From assembly GCF_900660735.1 (NCBI RefSeq), contig NZ_LR215049.1:248001-312000 (forward strand): a stretch of 64,000 nucleotides of DNA, written 5' to 3'. The position numbers and the translations under genes are program-made. Below are positions 9,991 to 20,905 of this stretch, in pieces. This stretch comes from Metamycoplasma cloacale. GTDB taxonomy: Bacteria; Bacillota_I; Bacilli_A; Mycoplasmatales; Metamycoplasmataceae. The notes below the pieces were generated by a model that had not been told where the DNA came from, made no database searches, and saw nothing but the letters and a program-made list of their open reading frames with translations. How positions within the stretch are numbered: the stretch's first letter is position 1; the number at the start of each line of letters is the position of its first letter.

Positions 9991-10675
9991 AAAACATCTC
10001 TCCTAAATGTTTGTATTTTGGTCCGCTATATACAATAGAACCATTATCTATCAATGTTACTTCTGTAGTAAATTCATCAATCTCGCTTAAAATATGAGAA
10101 CTAATAAAGATTGTCTTACCATTATCAATTAATTGTTTTAGAATTGAAAACAATTCAAATCTAGCACTTGGATCTAGGTTTGCAGCTGGTTCATCTAAAA
10201 TTATTAATTCAGGGTTGTGAATTAAAGCTTGAATTAATAGAATTTTTTTCTTTTGGCCCGATGAAAAACTTGATGGTTTTTTATTTTTTAGATTTAATAT
10301 ATTGAATTTCTTTAAAAATTCTTCTATTTTTTGGTTAATTTCATTTCTAGGTATATTTGTTAAAAGTGATAACGCTAATAGGTATTCATACGTAGTAATT
10401 TCTTTTGGGAAGATTGGATTTTCAGGAACATATCCAACTATTTTTTTGCTTTCTGCTTTTTTATGAGAAATTCCATTTATAAGAATTTCGCCATCTAAAT
10501 TAGTATATGCACCAATAATAGATTTGATTGTTGTAGTTTTACCGGCTCCATTTTCACCAATAAAGGCATGAAATTTACCTCTATTTACATTAAATGAAAT
10601 ATTCTTAATTCCAACATTTTGTTTTTTGTCATATATTTTGGTTAAATTTTTAATTTCTAGAATTGGATTGTTCAT
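9968..10675 (-). CDS. ABC transporter ATP-binding protein (ABC-2 exporter type)
   Basis: 235 residues with all ATPase motifs: Walker A GENGAGKTTT (40-49), signature SFSSGQKKKI (a variant of LSGGQ, about 136-145), Walker B LIILDEPAANLD (about 157-168) and switch His in ISSHILSE. Closest in style to BcrA/CcmA-like subunits that drive ABC-2 permeases. The ATG overlaps the permease stop (TAATG), so the two are partners. Likely exports a lipid, peptide or surface component; substrate unknown. Confidence 0.93.
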   Translation of the reverse strand: MNNPILEIKNLTKIYDKKQNVGIKNISFNVNRGKFHAFIGENGAGKTTTIKSIIGAYTNLDGEILINGISHKKAESKKIVGYVPENPIFPKEITTYEYLLALSLLTNIPRNEINQKIEEFLKKFNILNLKNKKPSSFSSGQKKKILLIQALIHNPELIILDEPAANLDPSARFELFSILKQLIDNGKTIFISSHILSEIDEFTTEVTLIDNGSIVYSGPKYKHLGEMFYEKIIKK

Positions 10676-12480
10676 TATTTATAATCCTTTCTTAGATACA
10701 TAATTGAATTTAAAACTACAAGTAAAGCTGATATGGTAAATCAAATTAATACGTATATTGATTTATAAATAATTTTTTTATCTCTTTTTATTACAAAAAT
10801 TTCATCAATAAATTGGAATAAATAATTTTCACTAGGTTTTAATTCATATCTGATAACAACTTTGTTATCTTTAACAACAGATTTAGTATTTCAACTTTCA
10901 AAGCCACCAATTTTATAATTGAAACCATTTATATTTAAATTAATTGCATTTGGTTTGAATTCATTGTCATTATGAATTAAAGATTGAAGTAAAATGTAGA
11001 AATTATTGTTATGTTGATTGAAGTATGTGTAATAAATTAAAGCAACTCCAAAGTATATCTTTCTTTCAATTTCGCTTTTAATTAATTTAAGTTTAACTGC
11101 ATTTTTATCTAACAATGCAATATCTGTTGCATTAATTTTGTATAAATTTGAATTTTCATTATTTATTTCATTGTGGATATAGTTCAATAAATTATTTTTA
11201 ATTTCTGAATAATTGCGTTGGTTTAAATTATTTTCAGAACCTTTTATAAATTTATTTAATAAATTATTTGCAAGAATATTAAAATCAGTATTTTCTAGTA
11301 AGGGTTTCATGATATCTCATTTTAGTTCGCCTACTAAATTATTGGGATTTGAATAAATAAATTCATCTTCAGGGAAAACAATTTCCTCATTTTCAGCATT
11401 TTCTCTTGCGTATATGATATTTGTATTAATTGGTGAGGGACTAAAGTGAGAATAATTTTTTAATAAACTTGGAACTAAATATTTATGTTCATTATTATTC
11501 AAAGTAAATTTTAAATTGTCAGCGTTTTTATCGATTTTATAATTGTATGATATGGATTCTTTTCCGTTGTAATAAATATAATTTGATAAATGTGTTTTAT
11601 TTTTATCTGACAATAAAGAGAAGATATCAATGTTGTCTTCATTGAAAATATCAATCATTTGATATGGAAGTGATAATCAAGAATATGTTTGTCAAGAATT
11701 TGATGAATTTTTTGAATATTCAAATGCTTGTAATAAATATGCATTTTGTGCGTCGCTGAATTTGTTTTTATTAAATCCATTTGGAATTAAATATATTTCA
11801 TCTTTATTATTATTTAAATAAAATTTTTCAACATCTATTTCAGTATTGGAATGGTGGTTTTTATATTCAGTATTTAGATAATAAGCTAAATTATTGTTAA
11901 TTGGTGTTGAATTAGAAGCGATAAAAGAACCCGTTAAAGCAAGAGGGGTGAATAATAATATTGGTACTGTGATAGCAATTTTTTGATTAATTTTGTAAGC
12001 AATAATACTTGTTATCATTCCGGCTAGTGTAAAACTAAAGAAAATGGTGACAAATGATATTAATATAAATAAAGGAATTGATGAATAGTATTTAATTGAT
12101 AATAAAAAGATTAAATTACCTATGGTTGTTATTGTTGTTCAAAACAAATTAAATAGAAAGAAAGTTAATAGTTTTCCGATAATAATATTTTTTCTAGTTA
12201 TAACCTTTGAAAATACTATGATTTCTATCCCCTCTTCCTCAACATCTTTAAAGATGTTTAAAGACTTAATTGAGCTATAAATTATTGTTAGTAAAAGGGT
12301 GATGAAAATAATTGTATAACCAAGTATTGGATTGTATTTTTGATCTAGTTTAATAACAAAGAATATGATTGACATAATCACGCTAAAAATAAAAAATACA
12401 ATTGGTATGATAAATGAATTTTTCTTTTTAAAAATTAATCTAAACAGAAAGTTTGAATAGTTGATTGTTCCTTGCTTCAT
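10675..12480 (-). CDS. ABC-2 type permease with a large middle domain
   Basis: 601 residues read through several UGA-Trp codons. Residues about 1-230 hold five or six membrane segments, starting FLFRLIFKKKNSFIIPIVF and including DVEEEGIEIIVFSKVITRK, the cytoplasmic loop typical of ABC-2 permeases. A hydrophilic Asn-rich region of about 320 residues follows, probably outside the cell, and a last helix lies near the C-terminus (SIYVLIWFTISALLVVLNS). AAGGAG precedes the ATG. First gene of the operon with the ATPase and three lipoproteins. Confidence 0.85.
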
Positions 12481-12498
12481 AAAGTTCTCCTTGATATT

Positions 12499-12504
12499 AT
12501 TTTA
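12499..12504 (-). promoter_or_regulatory. -10 box of the ABC-2/lipoprotein operon
   Basis: TAAAAT on the minus strand, about 19 nt before the permease ATG. The divergent intergenic region 12481-12737 holds this and a plus-strand promoter; nothing else was recognised there. Confidence 0.5.
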
Positions 12505-12695
12505 ACAAAAAATATTTACTATTATTTATATTTATAATGATTTTATTTTAAAAAAAATACCATTTTAAAATAACATTAGAAAACAAAAAAAGTGTAATGA
12601 AAGTCCTTTTGTAGCAATATTGATTATATTAATCAAAAATTTACCCCATTTGAGGAATTTAATTTGTTATAATTAGTTTAAAATATTACAAAATT

Positions 12696-12701
12696 TATAA
12701 T
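12696..12701 (+). promoter_or_regulatory. -10 box of the nuclease/recombination cluster
   Basis: Perfect TATAAT 36 nt before the ATG at 12738. A second perfect TATAAT, preceded by TGT, lies at 12668-12673, so the cluster may have two start sites. Confidence 0.5.
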
Positions 12702-12737
12702 GCAATTTAACTGTGAAAAGCAAATTAAGGAGTATAG

Positions 12738-13835
12738 ATGGCAGTACCTGCTAAAAATCATTTAGATTTAAAAGATATCGTTCTTCATGGAAATACTTTT
12801 TCTGAAGAAATTAAATATTATTTATCAAAATTTCAAATGACACAAAAGGAATTATCAATTCGTTTAGGTTTGAGTATTAAACACGTTAATAGTATTATTA
12901 ATAACGAAATTGCCGATATATCTGTATCAATTTTAGAAGGATTGGAATATGCATTTCGTTTGGAAACTGGTTCTTTAACCGCGGTTTATCATATGTATTC
13001 TAATTTAAAAGCAACAAGAACATCTGCAAATATTGAGGAACAATTGAAGAAATTTGGAATCAATTTTATTATTGATCATCCCGAACTTTCATATCCATTC
13101 AATATACGCATAACAGAACAAATGCCATTGCATTTGAAGTTCTTAAATTTAAAACGTTTTTATGGAGTGTCATCTTTAAATGATTATCCTGAATATTTAA
13201 AAGAACATGTTTTAGCTGAATATGGTAAATATTTCAATAAACCAAATTCGTATATTTGAATTAGATTTTGTGAACTATCTGTTAAATTTGATAATAACAA
13301 ACCAGTAGGTGTATTTAGAAAAGGATTATTCAGTCCAATTATTAAAACATTGTTAATCATCATGAGCAATGAAGAATTAACATTTGAAAAGAAAATTGCC
13401 AAAATTAAAGATTATTTATTAACCAAAGGAATTATTCTAATTACTAAGCATTTCATTGAAAAATCTGCAATTAGAGGAATTACTTTGAAAAAAGGTGGAA
13501 AGAGATATATCTTTTTATCTGATATGTACAATGTTGAATGCTATATCTTTTTTGCTTTATTACACGAAATTGTACATTGCTATTTCCCAGAAGAAACTGA
13601 AGAAAACATTGATTTAAAAGTTATTGAAGAATATAAAAAATACGAATCTCAAATTAATACTTCTTATAAAGCAATTTACGATGCTATTTTAACTTATGAA
13701 CAATGCCAATTTATTTTAAAAGAAAATCCTAATACCGACATTTCATGCGTATGAAATGTATTGAAATCAAAATATCCACAAGTAACTTTTGAAGATGAAA
13801 TTATCAATAAGTGAGACAATAATGATGATCTATAA
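12738..13835 (+). CDS. HTH (XRE/HigA-like) regulator fused to an ImmA/IrrE-like metallopeptidase
   Basis: 365 residues. Residues about 25-60 form an XRE helix-turn-helix (MTQKELSIRLGLSIKHVNSI), the layout of HigA-type antitoxins. The C-terminal half carries ALLHEIVHCYF with the zinc-peptidase HExxH at H276-E277-xx-H280. In the family, such proteins cleave repressors or antitoxins after DNA damage or mobile-element entry. AAGGAG precedes the ATG. The gene overlaps the next one by 14 nt and probably controls the nuclease/RecU operon; that role is inferred. Confidence 0.8.
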
Positions 13836-14658
13836 ACCACCAAAAAGATTTTTCTACAATGAAAGTGAATATGTCTTAGATAACGACAATCAAGTCCTTG
13901 TTTTAAAACCTCATTTTCATAAAAAATTAAGCGAAACACCTTCAACACAATTTGGAGGTTTTAGAAAAATGACCGGTTCAGCTTTGGGAGATATTTTAGA
14001 GGTTTCACAATATAGTAGTGAATTTGCTGCATTTGCTAGAATATGTGGCTTATCACTTCCTGTTTTAGATCGTAAATATGTTAATGCCGGTCAAATAATT
14101 GAACCTAAAATCCTTGAATTGGTTGAAGTTGCTTTAAATGAAAAATTGCAAAGATTTAATGCGGTTGATTATCAATATGATTATTTTAAAGAAAATAAAC
14201 TATTTGGTGGATTACCAGATGGCTATGCAAAAGAGAAAAATTTAATTATTGAAATCAAAACTACTAATGAAAAAAATAAAGCCAATTGAGAGACATATGG
14301 CTTGCCACTTGGATATTTAAAACAAGCACAATTATATGCTTATTTAATTGGTGCTCCAGCCTTCTCTATTGTCGCAATCTTTTTAAAAGACCAAGATTAT
14401 TTAGATCCAGCAAAAGTTAATGTTCATAAAAGATACGTTTCTAATTACACATATCACGTCAATGAAAACCAAGTTAAAGATGATTTGAATTATTGTGAAG
14501 CGTGATATAAGAGATATACAACTGCAGGAATTAGTCCAAAATGAAAATCAATTGATGCAGATTTGCTTGAGTATCTTAAATGTAAGAATTTGGATGAATG
14601 AAGTAATTTATATAATAAATGAGTAGAAGAAGGAAAGGCTGTTCCTGAAAATGAATAA
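13822..14658 (+). CDS. YqaJ-like PD-(D/E)xK nuclease (MAGa7180-type)
   Basis: 278 residues. Catalytic core GGLPDGYAKEKNLIIEIKTT gives D133, E144 and K146 of the PD-(D/E)xK fold; YLKQAQLYAYL is the helix with the conserved Gln and Tyr of YqaJ/lambda-exonuclease-like enzymes. FGGFRKMTGSALGDILEVSQ near residue 45 matches the N-terminal 'iggS' region of that family. Such nucleases resect DNA ends for recombination. Start is 13822 or 13825, inside the end of the regulator gene; its stop overlaps the next ATG (8 nt). Confidence 0.8.
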
Positions 14659-16708
14659 ACCTAAGTATTTTTCATATACTCATTTTTTTAAATTAAATAA
14701 ATTTCATCCATATTTCATGTTAAATGATACTCATATTGAACCCGAAATTATTGACGAACTAGACGATGAAGAAAAGTTTGAAGAAAATATATACAATGAA
14801 CTTGATTTCAATATTGAAAAATCATGTAATCAATTAGAAGAAGTATTTATTAAAAATTATTTATCAAATGAAGAAAAACAATCTTTATTTGATAAAACAT
14901 ATTTTGAAAAAATCAAATATATTGACAATAAATATCACAATGATAATCAGTTTAAAAACTTAATTAATGATAATAATTTATTTAATGATTTAACACAATT
15001 AATTAACGAGTTCAATAACATTAAAGTATATGAAACAGGTTTAAATTTATATAGTGAAAAAGCTGTTAATTTTTTACTTAATGATTATAAAAATTATTCA
15101 AACATTAATGAAAAGAAAATTATTTGTTTATCAAAAAAAGCATCTAACGATTATTTAATTGCCGCTACTAAAAATGCAATTGCAGAAGGTTTTGAATTAA
15201 TAATTAATCCAGTTTTTGAATACAAAAATGCAATTTCTAAACCATTTTATTATGATGCTAAACATAAAATAGTCGGGCATTTAAACTTTTCAAGTAAAAC
15301 AAAGTTAAAAAACATAATCAAAGCTTATTATGATGTTAATTTAATTCGTGAATCAGGTTTTTTAGTTATTGAATATGCAATTTTATTACCCAAAGTAATG
15401 AAAAGAAAATATGTTAAAAAAGGTCAAATTGATTTTATTATCTCATATACAAGTAGCGATAGTAAATCTGGTTATTCATCAAAAACATTTGAAAAAGGTT
15501 CGCTTGAGTATCAAAATGCAGTTTTAAATAATAAAGAACAACGAAGATTAATTGATTTCGTTGATGATGGAAAATATTGAAAAAAATTTGACATAAGTTC
15601 AGAAGAACATTATTGTTGTGATTTTGAGAAATTTATTTATTTCATAAATAATATAGACAGAGAACCATTGCTACATAAATTTGATTTTGACAATTGTGAA
15701 CTTAGAGATATCAGTGGAACTACCTTGTATGATTCAGATAATTCAGTTCGTTTAAAATATTTGGAAAAGAAATATCCCGAATGAGTTTCATCGTCAAAGG
15801 TTGTTGCAAACATTGTTTTATTCAACCAAATAAAACAAGAGAAATATGATTCATTAATGAAATTCAAAACATTTTATTCAAACAAAATAATTTGTGTTAA
15901 TGAAGACATAATGAATTTTCTGCAAACAAAATATAGCGCATTATTTGATAAAAATTCAAAGTTAGTATGGTTTGATTTTGAAGGTGTATCATTGCCTATT
16001 CCATTAATGGATTATAATATTGCGTGAAATCAAATCCCTTGTCAAACATCAATTATCAAAACTGAAAATAATGAAATTTATGATTCCTTTGACTATATAT
16101 ACGATCCACAAAAATTAAATGCAGATGTGTTATGCCAAATTATTGATGATATATACGATCCATTAGCTAGCGGTTATGTTGTGTTCAATCAAACATATGA
16201 AAAATCTAGAATTAATGAGTTAATAGATATGATTTCATTATTTAATACAAAGAATGTAATCAGCGATGAAAAATATGAAGATATTAAAAACAAAGGTAAT
16301 AAAATTGTTGAATTAATGATTGACATTGCTGACTTTTTTAAATGTAAAACAGCTGACGGAGTATGTTCGGCAGCAATACATATTTCCGCGTTAAAAGGTT
16401 TGTATTCAATTAAGAAAATTGAGAAATTCGTAACAAGTAATAACTTTGATTTAAAACATAAAATTACTCCGTATTCGGAATTAGAAGTCAAAAACGGATC
16501 AATGGCATTGCAAATAGCCACATCAAGAGCATGTAATGCAATTAAAGATTTAGAATGACAAGAATACTGTTCTAAATTGAAATTATATTGCCATAACGAC
16601 GTTTTAGCAATGATAATGGCATTTGATTTAATTCAATATGTTTTGGAACATAAAAATGAATATAATCGTCAATGTTCAATTATATTGAATGAAAAATTAT
16701 CATTTTAG
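14651..16708 (+). CDS. DUF2779-family protein with DEDD-type exonuclease domain
   Basis: 685 residues. The C-terminal part has a DnaQ-like 3'-5' exonuclease core: D442-x-E444 in VWFDFEG, then GYVVFNQTYEKSRI, then H648-x-D650 in LYCHNDVLAM. DUF2779 proteins usually carry an N-terminal PD-(D/E)xK nuclease domain; here the matching segment (KIVGHLNFSSKTKLK) appears to lack the acidic residues. The first 150 residues are very acidic. Overlaps the YqaJ-like gene by 8 nt. Likely a DNA-degrading partner of that nuclease; this is inference. Confidence 0.75.
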
Positions 16709-16766
16709 GAAAAATTTAAGAAAAGAAAGGGAATACCTTTCTTTTTAATTGTTAATAATTATAAAT

Positions 16767-17270
16767 ATGAGTAATTATAGAAATCGCGGAATGTTTTTAG
16801 AATCCATTATCAATGCAACAAATATGTTTTACCTAAATCGTAATATTGCAATGATACATAAGAAAAATCTTGATATCACTTTTAAAAATGTCAATGTAAT
16901 CAATAAAGAACTTCAATTAACAGGAACTAAAATTAAAAGCAAAAGTACAGTCGATTATTATGGTATATACAAAGGTAGATTTCTTGCTTTTGAAGCTAAA
17001 TCAACTGAAGAAAAGAACTTCAGCTTAAACAATATTAAAAATCATCAAATTGAATATTTAGATTTAATTACAAAATTTGGTGGGATAACGTTTTGAATAT
17101 TCTATTTTAAATTGCAAAATAAATTTATTTTTATTAATCACAATAATTTTAAAAAGATTATTTCAAATAAAAAACACCTGAAATTTGATGAAATTCTCAA
17201 ATCTGGAATTGAGATTTCATTGGAATTTCCAGGTATCATAGATTATTTATCTTTAATTGAATGGAATTAA
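16767..17270 (+). CDS. recU: Holliday junction resolvase RecU
   Basis: 167 residues, compact for RecU. Begins MSNYRNRGMFLESIINATN, close to the RecU N-terminal RG-x-x-x-E motif. Catalytic PD-(D/E)xK residues are D63 in STVDYYG and E76-A-K78 in FEAKST; NHQIEYL supplies the conserved Gln. RecU resolves crossovers made by RecA and RuvAB (ruvAB are at 41.2 kb). ATG at 16767 is chosen over an upstream TTG. Its stop overlaps the convergent HU gene end by 4 nt. Confidence 0.88.
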
Positions 17271-17545
17271 TTTTTGTTTAATTCATCTTTGAATACAGAT
17301 GAAAATTTAAATTTAGGTTCAATTTTTGCAGCAACAACAATTTTTTGTTTTGTGAAGTAATTTTCACGTTCTTTTTCTTCTTTTTTCACTGCAGAAAATG
17401 TACCAAAACCTGAAATTGAAACTTTTTCTTCTTTTGCAAGTTCTTCAGCGATAATTGCTTGCATGTGATTAAAGATGGTTTCAATTAAAACTTGTGAGTG
17501 ACCAGTTACTTCGCTGGTTTTAGTGATTAATTGTTTTTTGTTCAT
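17267..17545 (-). CDS. hup: DNA-binding protein HU
   Basis: 92 residues, classic HU length. MNKKQLITKTSEVTGHSQVL, then EKVSISGFGTFSAVKKEEK, the HU/IHF arm region. The usual RNP-TG at the arm tip is changed to YFTKQKIVV, a common mycoplasma variation. Bends and compacts DNA. GGAGG precedes the ATG. Confidence 0.95.
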   Translation of the reverse strand: MNKKQLITKTSEVTGHSQVLIETIFNHMQAIIAEELAKEEKVSISGFGTFSAVKKEEKERENYFTKQKIVVAAKIEPKFKFSSVFKDELNKN

Positions 17546-17589
17546 TGATTACCTCCAAATTTAATTTTTGTGAATTAATTATAGCACAA

Positions 17590-18582
17590 TTATTCACATC
17601 TCAAATGACTAGTTAATAAATCTTGAATAGCTTTTTCAATGCTGTAATTTTTATATAGAATTTCATATAATGTTTTTATAATTGGTAGATTTAAAATTTT
17701 TGTTTTGATATATTCGTTATAAATTAATTGAATAGAATTTAAACCCTCTACGGTCATATTGGTGTTAATGGTTCTACTTTGAATATATTGTTTACCAAAT
17801 GTATAGTTTCTTGATTTATCAGATAGACAAGTTAACATTAAATCGCCTAAACAAGTTAAACCATATAACGTTTCTTTTTTACCACCAATAAATTCGTTAT
17901 ATAGTTCAATTTCTTTGAATGCTCTTGTTAATAAAGCGCATTGTGTATTCATTGAATAACCTAAACCATCTAACATACCAGTTGCGATTGCTAACATATT
18001 TTTGAATATAGCACCAGTTTCGGCACCTTTGATATCAGTTTGTGTGTAGATTCTTAAATAATGGTTTGAGAATAATTCCTGAATATCTTGAGCTACTTTA
18101 AGATTATCACAAACAGCTGACATTAAAGTAATTTTTCTTTGAACTAATTCAATTGCAAAAGATGGTCCAATTAATGAAACTACATTGACAATACCAGAAT
18201 GGTTTTTGATTTTTTCTTTAATTGCTTCATGAATTGAAACATTTGAATTTGGTCAAAATCCTTTAGCAACATTAATCAATGTAACTTTTTGATTCGGTTT
18301 AATTTTAGCAATAATTTCGTCAACAACACTACCAGCAAATTTTGTCGGAACCGCCAGTAAGATATAATCACTATTGATTACTTCATCTAAATTATTTGTT
18401 GTTTTAAAACAAGGAATGTCAAAGCTTGAATTGAAATATTTAAGATTGCAACCTTTTGATAAATCGTTTAATTCTTGTTGGTCAATTCCGTATATTGTTA
18501 CATCAAGTTTATTATCATGCAATGGTACAGCGCAAGCTGTTCCCATTGCTCCACTACCAATTATTGAAATTCTTTTTAACAT
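17590..18582 (-). CDS. gpsA: Glycerol-3-phosphate dehydrogenase [NAD(P)+]
   Basis: 330 residues, full length. Reduces dihydroxyacetone phosphate to sn-glycerol-3-phosphate for phospholipids. NAD site IIGSGAMGTACAVPL (GxGxxG) at the N-terminus, GPSFAIEL in the middle and GAETGAIFKNMLAIATG (catalytic Lys region, where most homologues have ALKN). Sits 2 nt after the end of der and is probably in that operon. Confidence 0.94.
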
Positions 18583-18584
18583 AT

Positions 18585-19889
18585 TTATTCCTCTCCATTT
18601 TTATTTTTTAAAATTAATTCAATAGGGGTTCCTGAAAAATCAAAGTTTTCTCTAATTTGATTTTCAATGTATCTTAAATATGTAAAGTGGGCTAATTTTG
18701 TATTATTTACAAACAAAATAAATGTAGGTATTTTAGCAGGTATTTGTTTAATGAATTTAATTGACAATCTTTTTCCGTTAATTGAACTTGCTGGTTTCAT
18801 CATTTGAGCAGACATAATGACGTTATTTAAATCAGAAGTTTTAACATCTCTGAAAATATTTCTTTTTACTTGAGTGATTGTATCTTGTAATTTATGAATC
18901 CGCGAATTATTTTTAGCAGAAATAAAGACAATTGGAGCTCAATCAACAAATTTCAATTTCTTTTTTAAATTCTTTTTGAAATTATCCATTGTTGAAGTAT
19001 CTTTTTCAATTAAATCTCATTTATTAACAACAACAATCATTGGTTTTTTAAGATCGTATGCAATACCAATGATGTTTTGGTGAAAATGGCTAACTTCATC
19101 AGTTGCATCTAATAGTAATAGACATAAATCTGCTTCTTCAATTGATTCAGTTGCTCTCATTAAAGCATAATGTTCAATACTATCTTCTAATTTGCTTTTT
19201 CTTTTAATACCAGCTGTGTCAATAATTTCATATTCTTCTTTATTGATTTTAATAAATGAAGATACAGAATCTCTGGTTGTACCAGCGATATTGCTTACGA
19301 TTGAACGATTTTCGTTAGTTAATCTGTTTAAAAGAGTACTTTTACCAACGTTTGTTTTACCAAGTAATGTTAGTTTAAAAGATCTAGATTCTTCTTTATC
19401 ACTGAAATCAAGATTATTGATAACTTCGTCTAATAAGTTTCCTAATCCATCACCGTGAATTGCACTGATTGGAAAAATGTTTTTAAAACCAAGTTTATAA
19501 ATTATGGGGTCAATATATGAGCTTCCTTCAAGCTTATTTATTCCAATGATTATTGGTTTATTACTTTTTCTTAACAATTCAGCTACATAGTAATCTTCGT
19601 TTGTTAATTCATCACGACCATCTAAAAGGAAAATAATTACATCAGCTTCTTCAATGGCAATTTGCGCTTGAAGTTTAATTTGTTGTTTGAAATCTTCATT
19701 TTCAATTGTGATTCCACCTGTGTCAATGATGTTAAATTCCTTACCAACTCATACACCTTTGTCGTATAGACGATCTCTAGTTACACCAGGTGTATCATAA
19801 ACAATTGATTTTCTTTTGTTAATGATTTTATTAAATAAGGTTGACTTCCCAACATTTGGTTTTCCAATAATTGCAACTGTATTTCTCAT
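18585..19889 (-). CDS. der: Ribosome-associated GTPase Der (EngA)
   Basis: 434 residues with two tandem GTPase domains: GKPNVGKST near the start and GKTNVGKST near residue 180, each with DT(A/G)G and NK-D type motifs, then a KH-like C-terminal domain. Essential for 50S assembly. The ATG overlaps the cmk stop (TAATG). UGA-Trp codons break the frame only under the standard code. Confidence 0.96.
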
Positions 19890-20563
19890 TATTCTAGTTT
19901 TTCCTTTACATATTTATATAGAGCTTCAAAATTTTCTTCAATTGACATACCAGAAGTATCAATTTCAATACTTCCTTCACTAACTTTTAGTGGGTCAATT
20001 TTTCTATTCATGTCATTGTAATCACGTTCCTTAATTGATTGCAATACCTCTTCATAGCTTCCGCTAGGAATACCTAATTCATTATTTTGTTTAATTCTTC
20101 TCAATGCTCTTTCCTCAGAAGATGCTCATAAAAAGAATTTAACTTCAGCTTGAGGTAAGATACGGTATGTAGCATCTCTTCCATCAACGATAATACCTTT
20201 TTTAGCAGCCCCGTAGCTTTGGATAAATTTGTTAATTTTTTCTCTTATTGAACCATATTTAGCAATTTTTGAAGCGGCTTGTGATACTTCATCGGCACGA
20301 ATTTCTTTAGAAACATCTTTTCCTTTGAAAATAAAGCTTCCGTCGTCGTGAATATCTATATCATGAAAATCTCAAGCATCATTGATGGCTTGTTCATCAT
20401 CTAAATTAATGTTTTGAATTAAAGCGTTGTATGCAATAATTCGATAAAAACTTCCACTACTTAAAAATTTATAATTTAATTTTTGTGCAAGCATGGTGGC
20501 CATAACTGTTTTCCCCACTCCACTTGGTCCATCGATGGCTATATTAATTCTTTTATGTTTCAT
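19889..20563 (-). CDS. cmk: Cytidylate kinase
   Basis: 224 residues. Phosphorylates CMP/dCMP. P-loop GPSGVGKT followed by a nucleotide-binding SGSFYR segment (SG-x-x-YR), [12 protein letters not shown] (GRD) and LRRIKQN lid. Precedes der, the common Firmicutes cmk-der order. An AGAGG within the preceding gene end acts as SD. Confidence 0.94.
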
Positions 20564-20566
20564 AAA

Positions 20567-20902
20567 TTACCTCTTATTGTTTAATGAATTTCTTATATTT
20601 AATAAATTTTCATTGGTATTATTGTTATTACTACGGATTGATGAAATATTTTTAATTGAATTTAATACTTCATTATTTTCATCAAAAAATTCTTCAATTT
20701 TTCTTTGTTTTGTATATAAATTGTTGTGAATATCATTGATTACATTGGAATCTATAAAATATTTTTCAAAATCGTTATCAACAATTTTTGAATAATATTC
20801 ACTTGTATTGAAAAAGCTTTGAATATTCTTTAGTTTTTTATATTCTGAATTTAAATAACTCAAAAAATTTTTATCAATAGATTTATTAATTTTGTTTTTC
20901 AT
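20567..20902 (-). CDS. Hypothetical protein
   Basis: 111 residues, very rich in Asn, Lys, Ile and Ser, with a predicted coiled-coil tendency in residues 1-40 (NFLSYLNSEYKKLKNIQSFF). No signal peptide and no known motif. It lies 3 nt before cmk and 3 nt after the membrane-anchored gene at 20906, so it belongs to the same operon. Function not recognised. Confidence 0.65.
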   Translation of the reverse strand: MKNKINKSIDKNFLSYLNSEYKKLKNIQSFFNTSEYYSKIVDNDFEKYFIDSNVINDIHNNLYTKQRKIEEFFDENNEVLNSIKNISSIRSNNNNTNENLLNIRNSLNNKR

Positions 20903-20905
20903 TAA

